From assembly GCA_963968595.1 (NCBI GenBank), contig CAXAHJ010000001.1:1-64000 (forward strand): a stretch of DNA of 64,000 nucleotides, in the 5' to 3' direction. Shown here in pieces: positions 41,570 to 51,185 of the stretch; position 1 is the first letter of the stretch, and the number at the start of each line of letters is the position of its first letter. Made by a program: the position numbers and the translations under genes. The notes under the pieces were generated by a model. It ran no database searches, had not been told where the DNA came from, and was given only the letters and a program-made list of their open reading frames with translations. Origin of the DNA: GCA-2730975 sp937893275 (GTDB lineage: Bacteria > Verrucomicrobiota > Verrucomicrobiia > Opitutales > Seribacteraceae).

Positions 41570-43834
41570 TTAGTTTACAACATGTACGGTGTTCCAAATC
41601 TTGGTAACGATCTCGTCCCCATCCACTGTCTCCACATCCACGTCGATTTCCATTTGGTGGGCAGGGCCGATGGTCGGAACTTCGAGAAAAACAGTCTGAC
41701 CGTCTCCTAATAATTTGGCGGACTTCACCTCGTATGTCTTTTTGTCTTGGTCGCCAGAACCATAGCCATGAGTCCATCGAATATTTGACGAACGGATAGA
41801 GTAACTTGTTCGATCCTCGGCCAATTCTTTGTCTAGCTTTGCCGTGAAATCTATCTCGATACCGTTGCTTTTTATTCTAAGCCCTTTCGGCATGGCCACC
41901 ATTTTGCCCGTGAAGCGAACGCGATCGAGCCCCCCTTGCTTACCGGCATTTGTCTGCCAACCCTTGAGTCCCGATACATACAGTTGACCGTCATGCGGAT
42001 TGAAGCGACCTCTCATACAACTAGAAGTAAAACGAAGGGGGAACTTCACCACGCCTCCCTGCATTTGTCCGCCCTTGTCCTCCTTTAGAACCAAATAGAG
42101 GACGCTGCGACCATATGACATATGGAGCAATTCCTTGTCGAAGGGCCCCCAACGGTCACTGGTAACCCAAACCTGCCCACCTCCGGAGTTATCCACTCCC
42201 TTGGGCAACCAAGCCAAGGGCTTGGGCGCCTCGGATGGATCAAGATGTTGGGGCCGCCCATTGGATCGTTCCCGAACAGTGGGCGTGGTCTTGAATTTGT
42301 CAAAGTCAGCCGCTACGTCGACCACGCCATGAAAACTTCCCGGCTTCATCCAATTGATGGGAGAACGCGGCACGAAGGTTCCTTCATTGTCTCCACTGGT
42401 CACTTGACCGTCGGGACTCACTCCCATGCCGTTGGGTGCTCGCAGGCCAGTAGCGTAGCGTTCCAGGCGACTACCGTCCTTGGAGATCTTTATGATCGAG
42501 CCATGGTGTCGTCCAAGGCGCTCGAAGCTTCGTCCGCCGGAACGAACCGGGCTGCCAAAGGCGAAATAGAAGTTACCCACCTTGTCGGTGTGCAGGTCGA
42601 AGCAGAAGGCGTGGAAACCGCTGGTCAAGTCCCAGTCGTTGTTAAAGTTTTCATAGAAGTCAGCTTCACCATCACCGTTGAGATCATGAAAGCGAGTGAT
42701 CTGGTCGTCGGCCACGGTATATATGACATCGTCCACAATCTTAAGCCCCAAGGGTTCGTGTAGCCCTGCCGCAAAACGCTTCCATTCCAAGCTCTCCAGC
42801 TTTTGATCTATGTTGCGAACTAACCACACATCGCCGTCCCAGGTCGAAACCGCCGCAGTTTTGCCATCCTTGAAGAAATCAAAGCCGCCGATGCGCATCT
42901 GTATACCATAAGGATTGTTGTAGGGCACCGTAAGCCGATCGATAACGTATGCTTTGTCCTCTTTAGACACTTCGCCCTTAGTTTTGACAGTCTCTTTCCA
43001 GCGAGCGCCACCGCCCTTGGTCAATGCCAACAAATCCTCTGGTTTGGTGGAGATCTTCTTCAGATCTTCTTCATTGCCCTTGCCATAAAGGACTTGAAAA
43101 GTCGTTACACCCTTGTTCCCCGGCAAGTGAAGCAAATTCAAGCCGTCTTTGATCTCCAACTTGGCTCCCTCAGGAACATTTGTCGTGGTAACGACTTCGC
43201 CATCTCTCGCGTCGGAGAGGACAAGGGTTTTGTCCTTACCGTCTCCCGCAATACGGATTGTCCTTAAGATAGCCGAAAGGCCGTCTTTTTCCACAAAACT
43301 AGGAGATTCCAACACCTTTGCCCCGCCCACTGTGTATTTAAGAACTACCCGAGTTCCATAAACGTAAAGGCCACCGAACTTCGCCCAATCCCGAGACAAA
43401 GGTCCTAAGGGAGAATATTTACCTTCCCTAGGATCAGCCAGTTCGCCCTTGGGGGACGCCCAACCTGGTGCAGCTTGTGTTACGAACACCTTCTCGCCGC
43501 CGTGTGAAGGGAACCTTCCGTGACCTCCGGTGAAAGGTAATCCATCTAATTTCAGTCCACCCTTTGTCCAACCTGCGGCCATTCGCATTGTATCACCGTC
43601 GAATACGACGCAAGCATTTCCAGATTCATTTAGGCGTATGACAATTCCTCGATAAGAGACATTGTCTCCCTTGGCATCCCGACCCAAATTAACAGAGGTG
43701 CCCACCCATGTCCCATACTTACTAGGAACGGCATCAAGTTCGGTAAGAAAATTTAATCCAGATAGGATTCCAATCAGGAAGACTCCTTTTAGGATTTTGT
43801 GTGTGAGGTGAAGAGTGGTTTGCATGGATTTCAT
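41570..43834 (-). CDS. Exported DUF6797-like plus beta-propeller protein
   Basis: 754 residues with a signal peptide (about 1-35). The N-terminal region (about 40-270) has the FGGLYVYGTRVVLKYTVGG block of PVC proteins annotated with DUF6797. The C-terminal part (about 300-600) is a six-bladed propeller of the PVC 'membrane-bound dehydrogenase' or glucose-dehydrogenase-like type: FAAGLHEPLGLK, a DLNGDGEADFYE calcium-like loop, RLERYATGLRAPNGMGVSPDG and SGGGQVWV. No heme CxxCH is present. It is similar over the propeller to the protein at 45339-46844. The substrate is unknown. Confidence 0.75.
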   Translation of the reverse strand: MKSMQTTLHLTHKILKGVFLIGILSGLNFLTELDAVPSKYGTWVGTSVNLGRDAKGDNVSYRGIVIRLNESGNACVVFDGDTMRMAAGWTKGGLKLDGLPFTGGHGRFPSHGGEKVFVTQAAPGWASPKGELADPREGKYSPLGPLSRDWAKFGGLYVYGTRVVLKYTVGGAKVLESPSFVEKDGLSAILRTIRIAGDGKDKTLVLSDARDGEVVTTTNVPEGAKLEIKDGLNLLHLPGNKGVTTFQVLYGKGNEEDLKKISTKPEDLLALTKGGGARWKETVKTKGEVSKEDKAYVIDRLTVPYNNPYGIQMRIGGFDFFKDGKTAAVSTWDGDVWLVRNIDQKLESLEWKRFAAGLHEPLGLKIVDDVIYTVADDQITRFHDLNGDGEADFYENFNNDWDLTSGFHAFCFDLHTDKVGNFYFAFGSPVRSGGRSFERLGRHHGSIIKISKDGSRLERYATGLRAPNGMGVSPDGQVTSGDNEGTFVPRSPINWMKPGSFHGVVDVAADFDKFKTTPTVRERSNGRPQHLDPSEAPKPLAWLPKGVDNSGGGQVWVTSDRWGPFDKELLHMSYGRSVLYLVLKEDKGGQMQGGVVKFPLRFTSSCMRGRFNPHDGQLYVSGLKGWQTNAGKQGGLDRVRFTGKMVAMPKGLRIKSNGIEIDFTAKLDKELAEDRTSYSIRSSNIRWTHGYGSGDQDKKTYEVKSAKLLGDGQTVFLEVPTIGPAHQMEIDVDVETVDGDEIVTKIWNTVHVVN

Positions 43835-43935
43835 AATATATAATCAAAATATGCTTTCTCTCCAGGAGAATCCGTCAACGCCAAAGGCTACCCAAGATGT
43901 AGATACAGCCCCAGAGGCCTTAATGCTTTTATTAG

Positions 43936-45231
43936 TCAGTCTGGAGCATTTCCGCGGTTCTGGTCTTGCTCCATTTTCCGCTTAATCCAATTGCCCAAGG
44001 TGCTGCTGCCCATACCATACCCTCCTGGCAGCGGGCGAAGATCGCGGGTCTGCCTAAGAGGCGGTTTGCCCCAATGCTTAGGATAAGATTTTTTTGCGCC
44101 AGGTTTAATGGGGCGTGGAAGAATAGGACGAAGTTTGACCGGAGGTTTCTTACCCCCCGTGCGACCAAAGATCATGTCGTAAACCTCGCGAGGTTGTCGG
44201 CGTTGGCCAGTGCTTTCATTGAACCAAGGACTACCACCAGTGAAAACCATTCCAGGAGGAACCTTCTTTCCGCCTGCCAACCATTTCTCGTAGGTCGGAA
44301 TACCCACTTTACCACTTTTCAAGTCGGCCAATTGCTTGTCCAAGTCACTCAGCTCAACGAGAAATTTCCTGTGTCCCTCGGGGGTAAAGCGAGCTCTCTT
44401 CGCAAAATCCTTCATCTTGGCAATCTTTTGCTCCAGCGCTTGAATTTTCTTTTTCTTGGAACCTTCCCTAGGGCCCAATAAGGTTCCTTCGGTAATCGCT
44501 GGGGCGACTTTGGGGGTTTTTAAGTTGCCTGGCTTTTGTAATGTGATGCTTGAAATACTTACTCCCTTGGTTGGGGCATCGTCGGCAATCCTCGTGTCCT
44601 GAGTGTAACAGGCGAGTAGAAGTCCCTGCTTGTCGAAACGCAAACCGAGGCGTTGGAAGGGAGGAACGGGACGATCCAAAATCTCAGCGGCTTCCTTGTA
44701 AAGTTCGTCCAACTTCTTCGCCGGATGACCTTGCTTGTTCTTGCCTAGTTCATTGCCCTTCTCGGTCCAGCTAGTGCCTTCTGGCTTGGCAGGTGGCTGA
44801 CCCGGAGCAACGGGTCTGGGGCGACCAGAGAACGATTCGTAGCGTCGCTCCACCACTTTGTTGTTTTCCACCACCACTTCGGTCGTGTGGCCAAAACCCA
44901 CCCAACTGCTCCAGCGTTTGCTGTAAGTGTAGTTGCCGCCACATTCCACCTTTAGTTCCTCCCAGGTGTTTAAGCTTTTCTTGAACTGGGCGACCTTTGC
45001 CTTGTCCACGGGACCGCCTCCGCCTGGGCGAATAACATCGGAATCGACAGGAGAGGGTCGTGGCGGTGGAGCAACCTGTCTGGGAACTGGTGCGGGAGTG
45101 AAGGAAGCAGGCGGAGGTGGCTTGGGAGATTCCACTCGGGACGGAACCTTTTCCTTGGCGCCAGTGGCAAAGAGAAAACCGGAAATTAACAATAGAAGCG
45201 TGATGAAGCAGGACAGGGATAACATTTTCAT
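43936..45231 (-). CDS. Exported proline-rich protein of unknown function
   Basis: 431 residues with a signal peptide (1-25), a proline-rich stretch (about 35-75) and a domain at about 90-240. In that domain NTWEELKVECGGNYTYSKRW, VEVVVENNKVVERRYE and LGLRFDKQGLLLACY resemble the short DUF6174 pattern ('Y.Y......V.NgkVv'). A Lys-rich coiled coil (about 265-320) and a basic Pro/Arg/Gly C-terminus follow. No catalytic motif is visible. It lies between two beta-propeller genes and is probably exported with them. Confidence 0.6.
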   Translation of the reverse strand: MKMLSLSCFITLLLLISGFLFATGAKEKVPSRVESPKPPPPASFTPAPVPRQVAPPPRPSPVDSDVIRPGGGGPVDKAKVAQFKKSLNTWEELKVECGGNYTYSKRWSSWVGFGHTTEVVVENNKVVERRYESFSGRPRPVAPGQPPAKPEGTSWTEKGNELGKNKQGHPAKKLDELYKEAAEILDRPVPPFQRLGLRFDKQGLLLACYTQDTRIADDAPTKGVSISSITLQKPGNLKTPKVAPAITEGTLLGPREGSKKKKIQALEQKIAKMKDFAKRARFTPEGHRKFLVELSDLDKQLADLKSGKVGIPTYEKWLAGGKKVPPGMVFTGGSPWFNESTGQRRQPREVYDMIFGRTGGKKPPVKLRPILPRPIKPGAKKSYPKHWGKPPLRQTRDLRPLPGGYGMGSSTLGNWIKRKMEQDQNRGNAPD

Positions 45232-45338
45232 TGGCCTAATGGGAGGAGGGCGAAAAAGGGTTACTTCTTCATCTTGGCAGGGTCTTAGTTCAGCCGTCCA
45301 AAAGATTGATCTCTAGAGGAGCTGCGGGAGTAAAAACT

Positions 45339-46844
45339 CTATTCGAGCAATCGGTTCAAGGTATACCAAGCCATGTTGTTGGCCATGGAGCTACCGTCCT
45401 TCGCCTTGAAGCCGTTGAGAACGATCTTGTACACACGCTCCCTCTCGAGTGGCGCTTCAAGGTGTACGCTTAGTCCATCCTCGGCCACCGTCACTTTGGT
45501 GGGAGCCTCTTTCTTATGGTTCGTTTTTCCGGAGCCGTATTGGGGATGATAATGGTAGCCCCAGCGCTCCACTAAATAGCTTTTAGCCTCGCTGGCCAAG
45601 GAGGGATCAACCGGCTTGGTAAAGGTAATGCGAAATCCAGTCTTTGTGAGTTTGACGTCGTGCATGGAGAAGGGCTGGGTCTTGCCATCCCAAACTAGGC
45701 GTTGGAGACCGAACTCCTTGCCGCCTGCCGAACCCCAGCCACGTCCGGTCTGCCCCACCCAGAGGCTGCCGTCTTCGGCGAACACATGTCGAATGCACCC
45801 CGTTTGAAGACGGTTCACAAAGTCAAAGATAACACCTTGGTAATCGCCGCCCACCTTCTGCAGGGATACTCGCATGATATTGGAACGACCTTGGTCCCCG
45901 ATGAACATTTGGTTCTCGAAAGGGCCGAATTTTCCGGCCGTGTAATTAAAGACAGGTTCTCCGGGAGAATTAGCCAGTTCGCCGTGTGGAATCCAGACGG
46001 CCGGGCGAGACCATAATTTTTCGTATTCCTTGATCGAAATGGCATTAAGATCCTTTCCCTTGTAATCGTGGTGATCCCACAGTGATGAGGGATGCCCGTG
46101 AAAACGACCCTTTACTATGTGATGCAGCGAGCTGGAAGCTTCCCAATCTCCCTGGTTGTCGGTGAAGAACAGTTCGTCATCCTTATTTATACCAATGCCG
46201 GCGGGAGAACGCAGACCTGCGGCGTAAGGCTCAAATTTCCCGTCGGGTGTTACCTTGAAGCACCAACCACGATATTTCGCAGCACGTCCCATTTTGCCTT
46301 CCGTGTCCTTGTAACCGGCAGTCCATACCCGGGCGATGTCCCACTTTTTGCTTCTCGCCCAGCCTGGCCAGGAGAGGGAGGTATTTAGCGTTCCGTAGAA
46401 GTTACCCTTGCTGTCTCGGACGAGACCGAAGGCATATTCGTGGTAATTGTCAGTTACGCCCCAGCCTGCGTTGAAAGTTTCGTAAAGGTCGGCTCGGCCA
46501 TCCCGATCGGTATCGACCAATTTAGTTATTTCTCCTCGCTGAATGACAAAGGTCTCACTCGTCTTCGGGTCTATCCAGAGACCGAGCGATTCATGTAGAC
46601 CGTCCGCGAACAAGCTCCATTGATTTTTGCTGTATTTCCAGACTTCTCCCTCGCGCGTACACATCATAAGAGAACCGTCAGGGGCGAATTCGAGTCCGCC
46701 GACGCCAAGGGACACTCCCTGCGGAGTCTCGATTTTCTCGACTGAATATCCTGCGGGAATCCTAGCTGGCTTATCTTGAGCGGGGAGAGAGACAATCATG
46801 GTCGATATCCCGACCAAAGCGAAAAAAGAAAGAAAGGTTTTCAT
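45339..46844 (-). CDS. Exported PVC-type beta-propeller (glucose-dehydrogenase-like) protein
   Basis: 501 residues, signal peptide about 1-22. A six-bladed propeller of the PQQ-dependent sugar dehydrogenase/PVC dehydrogenase type spans about 25-400: GGLEFAPDGSLMMCTREGEV, LFADGLHESLGLW, a calcium-like loop DTDRDGRADLYE, YAFGLVRDSKGNFY, YAAGLRSPAGIG and TDNQGDWEASS. A C-terminal beta-sandwich (about 400-495) follows. No heme motif is visible. The next gene upstream encodes a cupredoxin only 22 bp away, so an electron-transfer pair is plausible. Annotators often call such proteins c-type cytochrome-less dehydrogenases; the activity is unproven. Confidence 0.78.
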   Translation of the reverse strand: MKTFLSFFALVGISTMIVSLPAQDKPARIPAGYSVEKIETPQGVSLGVGGLEFAPDGSLMMCTREGEVWKYSKNQWSLFADGLHESLGLWIDPKTSETFVIQRGEITKLVDTDRDGRADLYETFNAGWGVTDNYHEYAFGLVRDSKGNFYGTLNTSLSWPGWARSKKWDIARVWTAGYKDTEGKMGRAAKYRGWCFKVTPDGKFEPYAAGLRSPAGIGINKDDELFFTDNQGDWEASSSLHHIVKGRFHGHPSSLWDHHDYKGKDLNAISIKEYEKLWSRPAVWIPHGELANSPGEPVFNYTAGKFGPFENQMFIGDQGRSNIMRVSLQKVGGDYQGVIFDFVNRLQTGCIRHVFAEDGSLWVGQTGRGWGSAGGKEFGLQRLVWDGKTQPFSMHDVKLTKTGFRITFTKPVDPSLASEAKSYLVERWGYHYHPQYGSGKTNHKKEAPTKVTVAEDGLSVHLEAPLERERVYKIVLNGFKAKDGSSMANNMAWYTLNRLLE

Positions 46845-46866
46845 GATGAAAAAGGAAAGGAAGGGT

Positions 46867-47934
46867 TTAGTTGTGCTCTAGACTAACGAAAAACTCACCG
46901 GCCTGTTTTTTCGGGATCTGGAGAATGCCTTTTTTCGCAGACCACTTTCCCGCTGTCGATGAAACCGATAATCCGTCACTCTTCAAAAGGAGATAAACAT
47001 CCCCCACCGCTTTTTCCACGCGGAAACCGTAAGTGAGAGCTTTAGCCCCGGGTCTACCCGTAACTGTCTGGCTAATCTTGGCTCCATCCACCTCGTAGAG
47101 AAAGGCCGGATTGCCCAGTCTGGAATATCCCCTGAACCGAACCTTTGGATTTTTGTCCGGGCTACCGATTCGCAAGGGAAATTCTTGCGCACCGACCTCA
47201 AATTTGTCACCAAGTACTCGACAGGTTCCTCCTCCGCGACCCTTGCGGTCTGGTCCTACATTTAAGAACTGCCCCGTCCAACCGAAGCGCACCATCAGCT
47301 TCTCGGCATCAAAGAGGTAGTTCACACCACCGGGCAAACCAACGGCAATCGATCTACCCGAGTCCACTCCTTGAATGTGAACCCGCACCACGCGGGGTTC
47401 GTCGCCCACCTCAAGAATGCCGTTTCTAGGCGTGGTGTTTTCAGCCACAATTCTTTTTGCTTCAACAACTGCCTGAGCTGGGTTTTCGCTCACTTTCATC
47501 ACGCCTCGCATGGTGAGGAAGTGCCCTGGGAAGGTGCATACATAAGGGTAATCACCAGTCTCTTTGGGTGCGGTAAAGACTGTCGCCCCTTTCTTACCCG
47601 GTTGCACCAAGCCGATGCTGGCGATAATGGCGTCATCTTGTGGAATGAAACTTTTTTTCATCCCATCGGCACCTAGTTTGAGTGCACCTTCGGAGATGCG
47701 GGCGAGGTCTTTCTCGCCTCCTTTGGCAAGCAACCAATTGTGAATCATCTCGTCGGTGTTGTTCAAGGTTACACTGACGCGGGACCCTGGTTTAACCGCG
47801 AAAACTTCTGTCGCATAACGCAGTTGACCGTGCAATGTACCAATGACGATGTCGTGCTCGATTTTCTTATCCTTGGCTTGTGCCGAAAAGACTCCCAAAA
47901 AACAAATTGCGGTAGTTAAAAGTAATTTTTTCAT
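46867..47934 (-). CDS. Cupredoxin (azurin/plastocyanin-like) with C-terminal domain
   Basis: 355 residues with a signal peptide (1-20). The N-terminal domain (about 25-150) is a type 1 copper protein with ligands His65 (EMIHNW), Cys133, His138 and Met142 (in YVCTFPGHFLTM), arranged as in azurin/auracyanin. Residues about 165-355 form a second domain of beta-rich appearance (VGLPGGVNYLFDAEKLMVRFGW, GRGGGTCRVLG), which is common in PVC proteins encoded beside propeller dehydrogenases. It is periplasmic and probably accepts or donates electrons to the propeller protein encoded 22 bp downstream. Confidence 0.85.
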   Translation of the reverse strand: MKKLLLTTAICFLGVFSAQAKDKKIEHDIVIGTLHGQLRYATEVFAVKPGSRVSVTLNNTDEMIHNWLLAKGGEKDLARISEGALKLGADGMKKSFIPQDDAIIASIGLVQPGKKGATVFTAPKETGDYPYVCTFPGHFLTMRGVMKVSENPAQAVVEAKRIVAENTTPRNGILEVGDEPRVVRVHIQGVDSGRSIAVGLPGGVNYLFDAEKLMVRFGWTGQFLNVGPDRKGRGGGTCRVLGDKFEVGAQEFPLRIGSPDKNPKVRFRGYSRLGNPAFLYEVDGAKISQTVTGRPGAKALTYGFRVEKAVGDVYLLLKSDGLSVSSTAGKWSAKKGILQIPKKQAGEFFVSLEHN

Positions 47935-48014
47935 AAAATTAAAATGAGACTTAGCGCATGCGATGGAGCAAGCAAGACTCGAAATACATAGGAACTGGGA
48001 TTGTATTAATATGC

Positions 48015-49184
48015 TTACTTAAACAAAACTGCGTAATCGGAAAGAATCCGCGTAGCAGTTTTGTCACCGGATGCAGATGCTTGTCGAAGCCAGTTTTCCG
48101 CTTTCGGGATGTCTTTTTCACAACCCCGACCAGTTAAAAGCATTAGGCCAAGGAAGCGAGCGGACTCCGCATTTCCCTTGCGGGCCAAAGAGCTGAACAG
48201 CGAGAGTGCTCGTTCGTAATCCTGAGGCACACCGACTCCCGCGTAATATTTACGAGCTTCCTCCAACTGAACAGCATCAGTCTTAATCGGGACTTTTTCG
48301 GTGGAAGAAATAATTGAGTTGGGAAGCGGCGTGCCCATCCCGCGTTTGTAGAGTTGCTCCTTGGCTGCAAGATGGCCTTGTGCGGCAGCAAGTTTTAAAA
48401 GCCGTACTCCTTCGGCTTCTTCCTTTGGAAAATTCTCTTCGCCCTCGAGCAACAGAACTCCCAAAGTATATTGAGCCTCAGAGAAATTCTGTTTCACCGC
48501 GAGGCGAAACCATCGAGAAGCTTGGCTCACGTTTTTAGGCACTCCATCGCCGTTGTAATAGGCCATGCCTAGGTTGAATCGAGCTGAAAGAGAACGGCTT
48601 TTCGCTGCTGTAGAGAGTAAATCGATTCCCTTCCGAATGTCGTGTCCCGGTATTTCCAGACCCTTGAGGCATAAAGATCCCAATGTGGCCTGCGCCAAGG
48701 GGAACCCCGCCTCAGCCGATTTCCGAAAATGCTCTACAGCCCTTGTAATATTAGTGGGAATAACTTGAAAATCAATTTCACCCATGCAGAAGAGAGACAC
48801 GGCGTCTCCACTTGAAGCCGATCGCTCAAGCCGAAGAGCCGCATCTTGATAGTACTGAGTCGCCTGTTCAAAATTCCCGTCATGCATGGCAAGGTTGGCC
48901 AGATTATATAGACCGAATGGATGATGTTTTTTTGCAGATACGCTGGACCACTGCTTGGCTAAGGACAAGTTCACCGCGGAACCCGCTTCTCCAGCCCGCA
49001 AATATATGCCCAAAAGACCTTGGAAATAAGGAGATCCGGACTGAGCCTTTTCGATAATATCGGGATAAGTAAGAGCGGGACTCCACTTTTCTTCAAGACC
49101 CGCTGCAACTTTATAAGTAAAAGCCAATAGAAAGGCAGCTAGCCAAATTCGTTTCCCAGAGCTAATATTTACTGAAACTTTCAT
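48015..49184 (-). CDS. Exported Sel1-repeat protein
   Basis: 389 residues. A signal peptide (about 1-29) is followed by about eight Sel1-like repeats (SLR, 36 residues; for example ARFNLGMAYYNGDGVPKNVS and AQATLGSLCLKGLEIPGHD). Sel1 repeats form superhelical scaffolds. It is the first gene of the leftward exported-protein set, 80 bp before the cupredoxin gene, and divergent from the TPR gene. Confidence 0.85.
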   Translation of the reverse strand: MKVSVNISSGKRIWLAAFLLAFTYKVAAGLEEKWSPALTYPDIIEKAQSGSPYFQGLLGIYLRAGEAGSAVNLSLAKQWSSVSAKKHHPFGLYNLANLAMHDGNFEQATQYYQDAALRLERSASSGDAVSLFCMGEIDFQVIPTNITRAVEHFRKSAEAGFPLAQATLGSLCLKGLEIPGHDIRKGIDLLSTAAKSRSLSARFNLGMAYYNGDGVPKNVSQASRWFRLAVKQNFSEAQYTLGVLLLEGEENFPKEEAEGVRLLKLAAAQGHLAAKEQLYKRGMGTPLPNSIISSTEKVPIKTDAVQLEEARKYYAGVGVPQDYERALSLFSSLARKGNAESARFLGLMLLTGRGCEKDIPKAENWLRQASASGDKTATRILSDYAVLFK

Positions 49185-49270
49185 TTGTTCTTATAGAGTA
49201 CAGGATAGAACGATACTGATCCAAGCTTGAAAACCTTCGAACAAGAAGACATATATATACTTTTCGTCAC

Positions 49271-50431
49271 ATGGTACGCATACCCTACTTTAGAAGTATT
49301 CTTTGCAGCATTCTTTGCAGCTTTGTTGCAGTGGGGGATTCCAAGAAGAAAGAAGCTTACAAGCACGAGGCAATTACCGTCGCCGCTCAACGCTTGGGGC
49401 AGATCGTGGAACGAGAGCAACTGTTTCTTACAAACTCCTCGTCGCCCAATAAGCCCCTCAGCGAACAAGAACTCACCCGAAGAGCCCAACAAATACTATC
49501 CGCATACGAATCTTATCTCGAAGACAATCCTCGAGATGTTAACGGTCTCATACTTTATGGGAAGTTTCTTCGCCGCATGGGACAACCACGACACGCAACA
49601 GGCCTATTTCTTGAAGCAGACAAAATTGATCCTCGCTTAGCGGTAGTTAAACAAAACATTGCAAATTATCTGGTTGAGGAAGGCCGATTGGCCGATGCTT
49701 TGCCTTTCCTGTTGAAAGCAGTTGAGCTGGAACCAAAAGAACCGGTCTACCACCATCAGCTCGGTACTTTTTTGTTTTTATTTAAGGAAGATTTATTGAG
49801 CTTGGGGATTGCATCCGCCCAAACCAATGACCGCAGCATGCATGAGGCGTTTCGATCTGCAAGCAAACTGGCGCCCGGCAACTTCGAATACAAGTTGCGC
49901 TACGCCCAAAGCTTCTTCGACATTTCCGACCCGGACTGGGACAAAGCCTTGGGCGTTTGGCAAGATCTTCGAAATCAAGCCCGAGATCGCCCAGTCTCGG
50001 AGCGAGAATATCTTGCATTGGGAGAAGCCCGCACCATGACCCAACTTGGCAGGGGAAAAGAAGCGGTTACCATTCTGAAGACCATTACCTCTCCCTCATT
50101 GCGAGCTACGAGAGAAAGCTTAATCAAGGAGCTTAAGGAGTCGGATGCCACGAGGAAGCCGTCACCTGAGAAATCGGCTGACCCAAAAAAGCAGGATAAT
50201 CGAAACACACAACTAAGACCTCTACCGAGCAAACTTATCGACGGCAACTTGAGACGCCTGAGGCAAGTTTCCCTAAGACTTGAAGAAGAACAACTTCTTA
50301 AAGACTTACGATTCGACTCACTTCGAGCCGATTACGACAATAACGGTCAAGTACGGTTGCGATTAACTAGCTTCACCGAGGTAGAATCAGTTCCCTCGTC
50401 AATACGGAATTCGGATACTCGACACCGATGA
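49271..50431 (+). CDS. TPR protein, exported or membrane-associated
   Basis: 386 residues. The N-terminus has a hydrophobic segment (about 6-22, RSILCSILCSFVAVG) that could be a signal peptide; it contains a duplicated ILCS. TPR motifs lie at about 75-270 (VNGLILYGKFLRRMGQ, VVKQNIANYLVEEGRLADA). A Lys/Ser/Asp-rich linker and a basic C-terminal region (about 325-386) follow. The stop overlaps the site-2 protease ATG by 4 bp (50428-50431), so translation is probably coupled. Confidence 0.72.
   Translation: MVRIPYFRSILCSILCSFVAVGDSKKKEAYKHEAITVAAQRLGQIVEREQLFLTNSSSPNKPLSEQELTRRAQQILSAYESYLEDNPRDVNGLILYGKFLRRMGQPRHATGLFLEADKIDPRLAVVKQNIANYLVEEGRLADALPFLLKAVELEPKEPVYHHQLGTFLFLFKEDLLSLGIASAQTNDRSMHEAFRSASKLAPGNFEYKLRYAQSFFDISDPDWDKALGVWQDLRNQARDRPVSEREYLALGEARTMTQLGRGKEAVTILKTITSPSLRATRESLIKELKESDATRKPSPEKSADPKKQDNRNTQLRPLPSKLIDGNLRRLRQVSLRLEEEQLLKDLRFDSLRADYDNNGQVRLRLTSFTEVESVPSSIRNSDTRHR
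49298..49321 (+). repeat. 12-bp tandem duplication in the signal region of the TPR gene
   Basis: ATTCTTTGCAGC occurs twice in direct succession and encodes ILCS-ILCS, lengthening the hydrophobic core of the presumed signal by four residues. Confidence 0.9.
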
Positions 50432-51135
50432 ACACATTAGCAGTCTTTGAAGGTCTGCAACCACATTTCCTTGCTGCATTTACCGATGGCTGGCCTGACA
50501 AGTTGATTTTGTTCTTCGTCTTGGTCGCCAGTCTTAGCGTCCATGAATGGGCGCACGCAATAACTGCCGACAAACTAGGTGACCCCCTCCCTCGTGCCGA
50601 AGGTCGAGTGACGCTTAACCCAATAGCCCATGTCGACCCCATAGGCACCTTCCTCATACCTCTCACAGTTCTCTTTTTCAGTCCTGGCTTCTCCGTCTTC
50701 GGTTGGGGCAAACCAGTTAGAGTTTCATTGCCAAGTGAAAAAACTCGTGTGCGAGACGACCTTTTAATTACCGCTGCAGGGCCATTTTCCAACCTATCTA
50801 TCGCCTTGGTGACTGCATGCATTGCAGGACTATTTCTCGATCTCGACGATGGAAATGCACAGATCGGCAAACTTGTGGAGACGATTATTACGCTCAATTG
50901 TTTGCTGTTTGTATTTAACCTTATCCCGGTACCGCCCTTGGATGGTTCCCATTTTCTCAAACATGCAGTGCGAATGAAGGACGAAACATATGCCAAGCTT
51001 AGCTCCTATGGTTTTATAATCCTCCTCGTGCTGATAAATCTACCGGCGTTCCGACAAACATTTGGCACGGCGATTTTCTTTTGCTCAGGTTTTTTTATAG
51101 ATTTGCAAGCGTCTATTAGGGAATTAGTTGCCTAG
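50428..51135 (+). CDS. Site-2 protease family (M50) intramembrane metalloprotease
   Basis: 235 residues, a short S2P homologue without a PDZ domain. The zinc site is HEWAH (39-43) and the second metal motif is NLIPVPPLDGSH with its Asp. The loop with LNPIAHVDPIGTFL is diagnostic for the short Rv2869-unlike 'site-2 protease family' (YwhC-like). There are about six transmembrane helices. It is coupled to the TPR gene upstream; a rhomboid gene follows 50 bp later. Confidence 0.87.
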   Translation: MNTLAVFEGLQPHFLAAFTDGWPDKLILFFVLVASLSVHEWAHAITADKLGDPLPRAEGRVTLNPIAHVDPIGTFLIPLTVLFFSPGFSVFGWGKPVRVSLPSEKTRVRDDLLITAAGPFSNLSIALVTACIAGLFLDLDDGNAQIGKLVETIITLNCLLFVFNLIPVPPLDGSHFLKHAVRMKDETYAKLSSYGFIILLVLINLPAFRQTFGTAIFFCSGFFIDLQASIRELVA

Positions 51136-51185
51136 GTTGACGTTGGCGGTTGAATCTTCGGTGAAAATCACTTTTAAACACGATC

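Noticed and set aside
49227..49261. TTGAAA ... TATATA/TATACT as a promoter for the TPR gene
   Set aside because: The spacing is 19 or 23 bp and the -10 match is partial, so a promoter call would rest on AT-richness alone.
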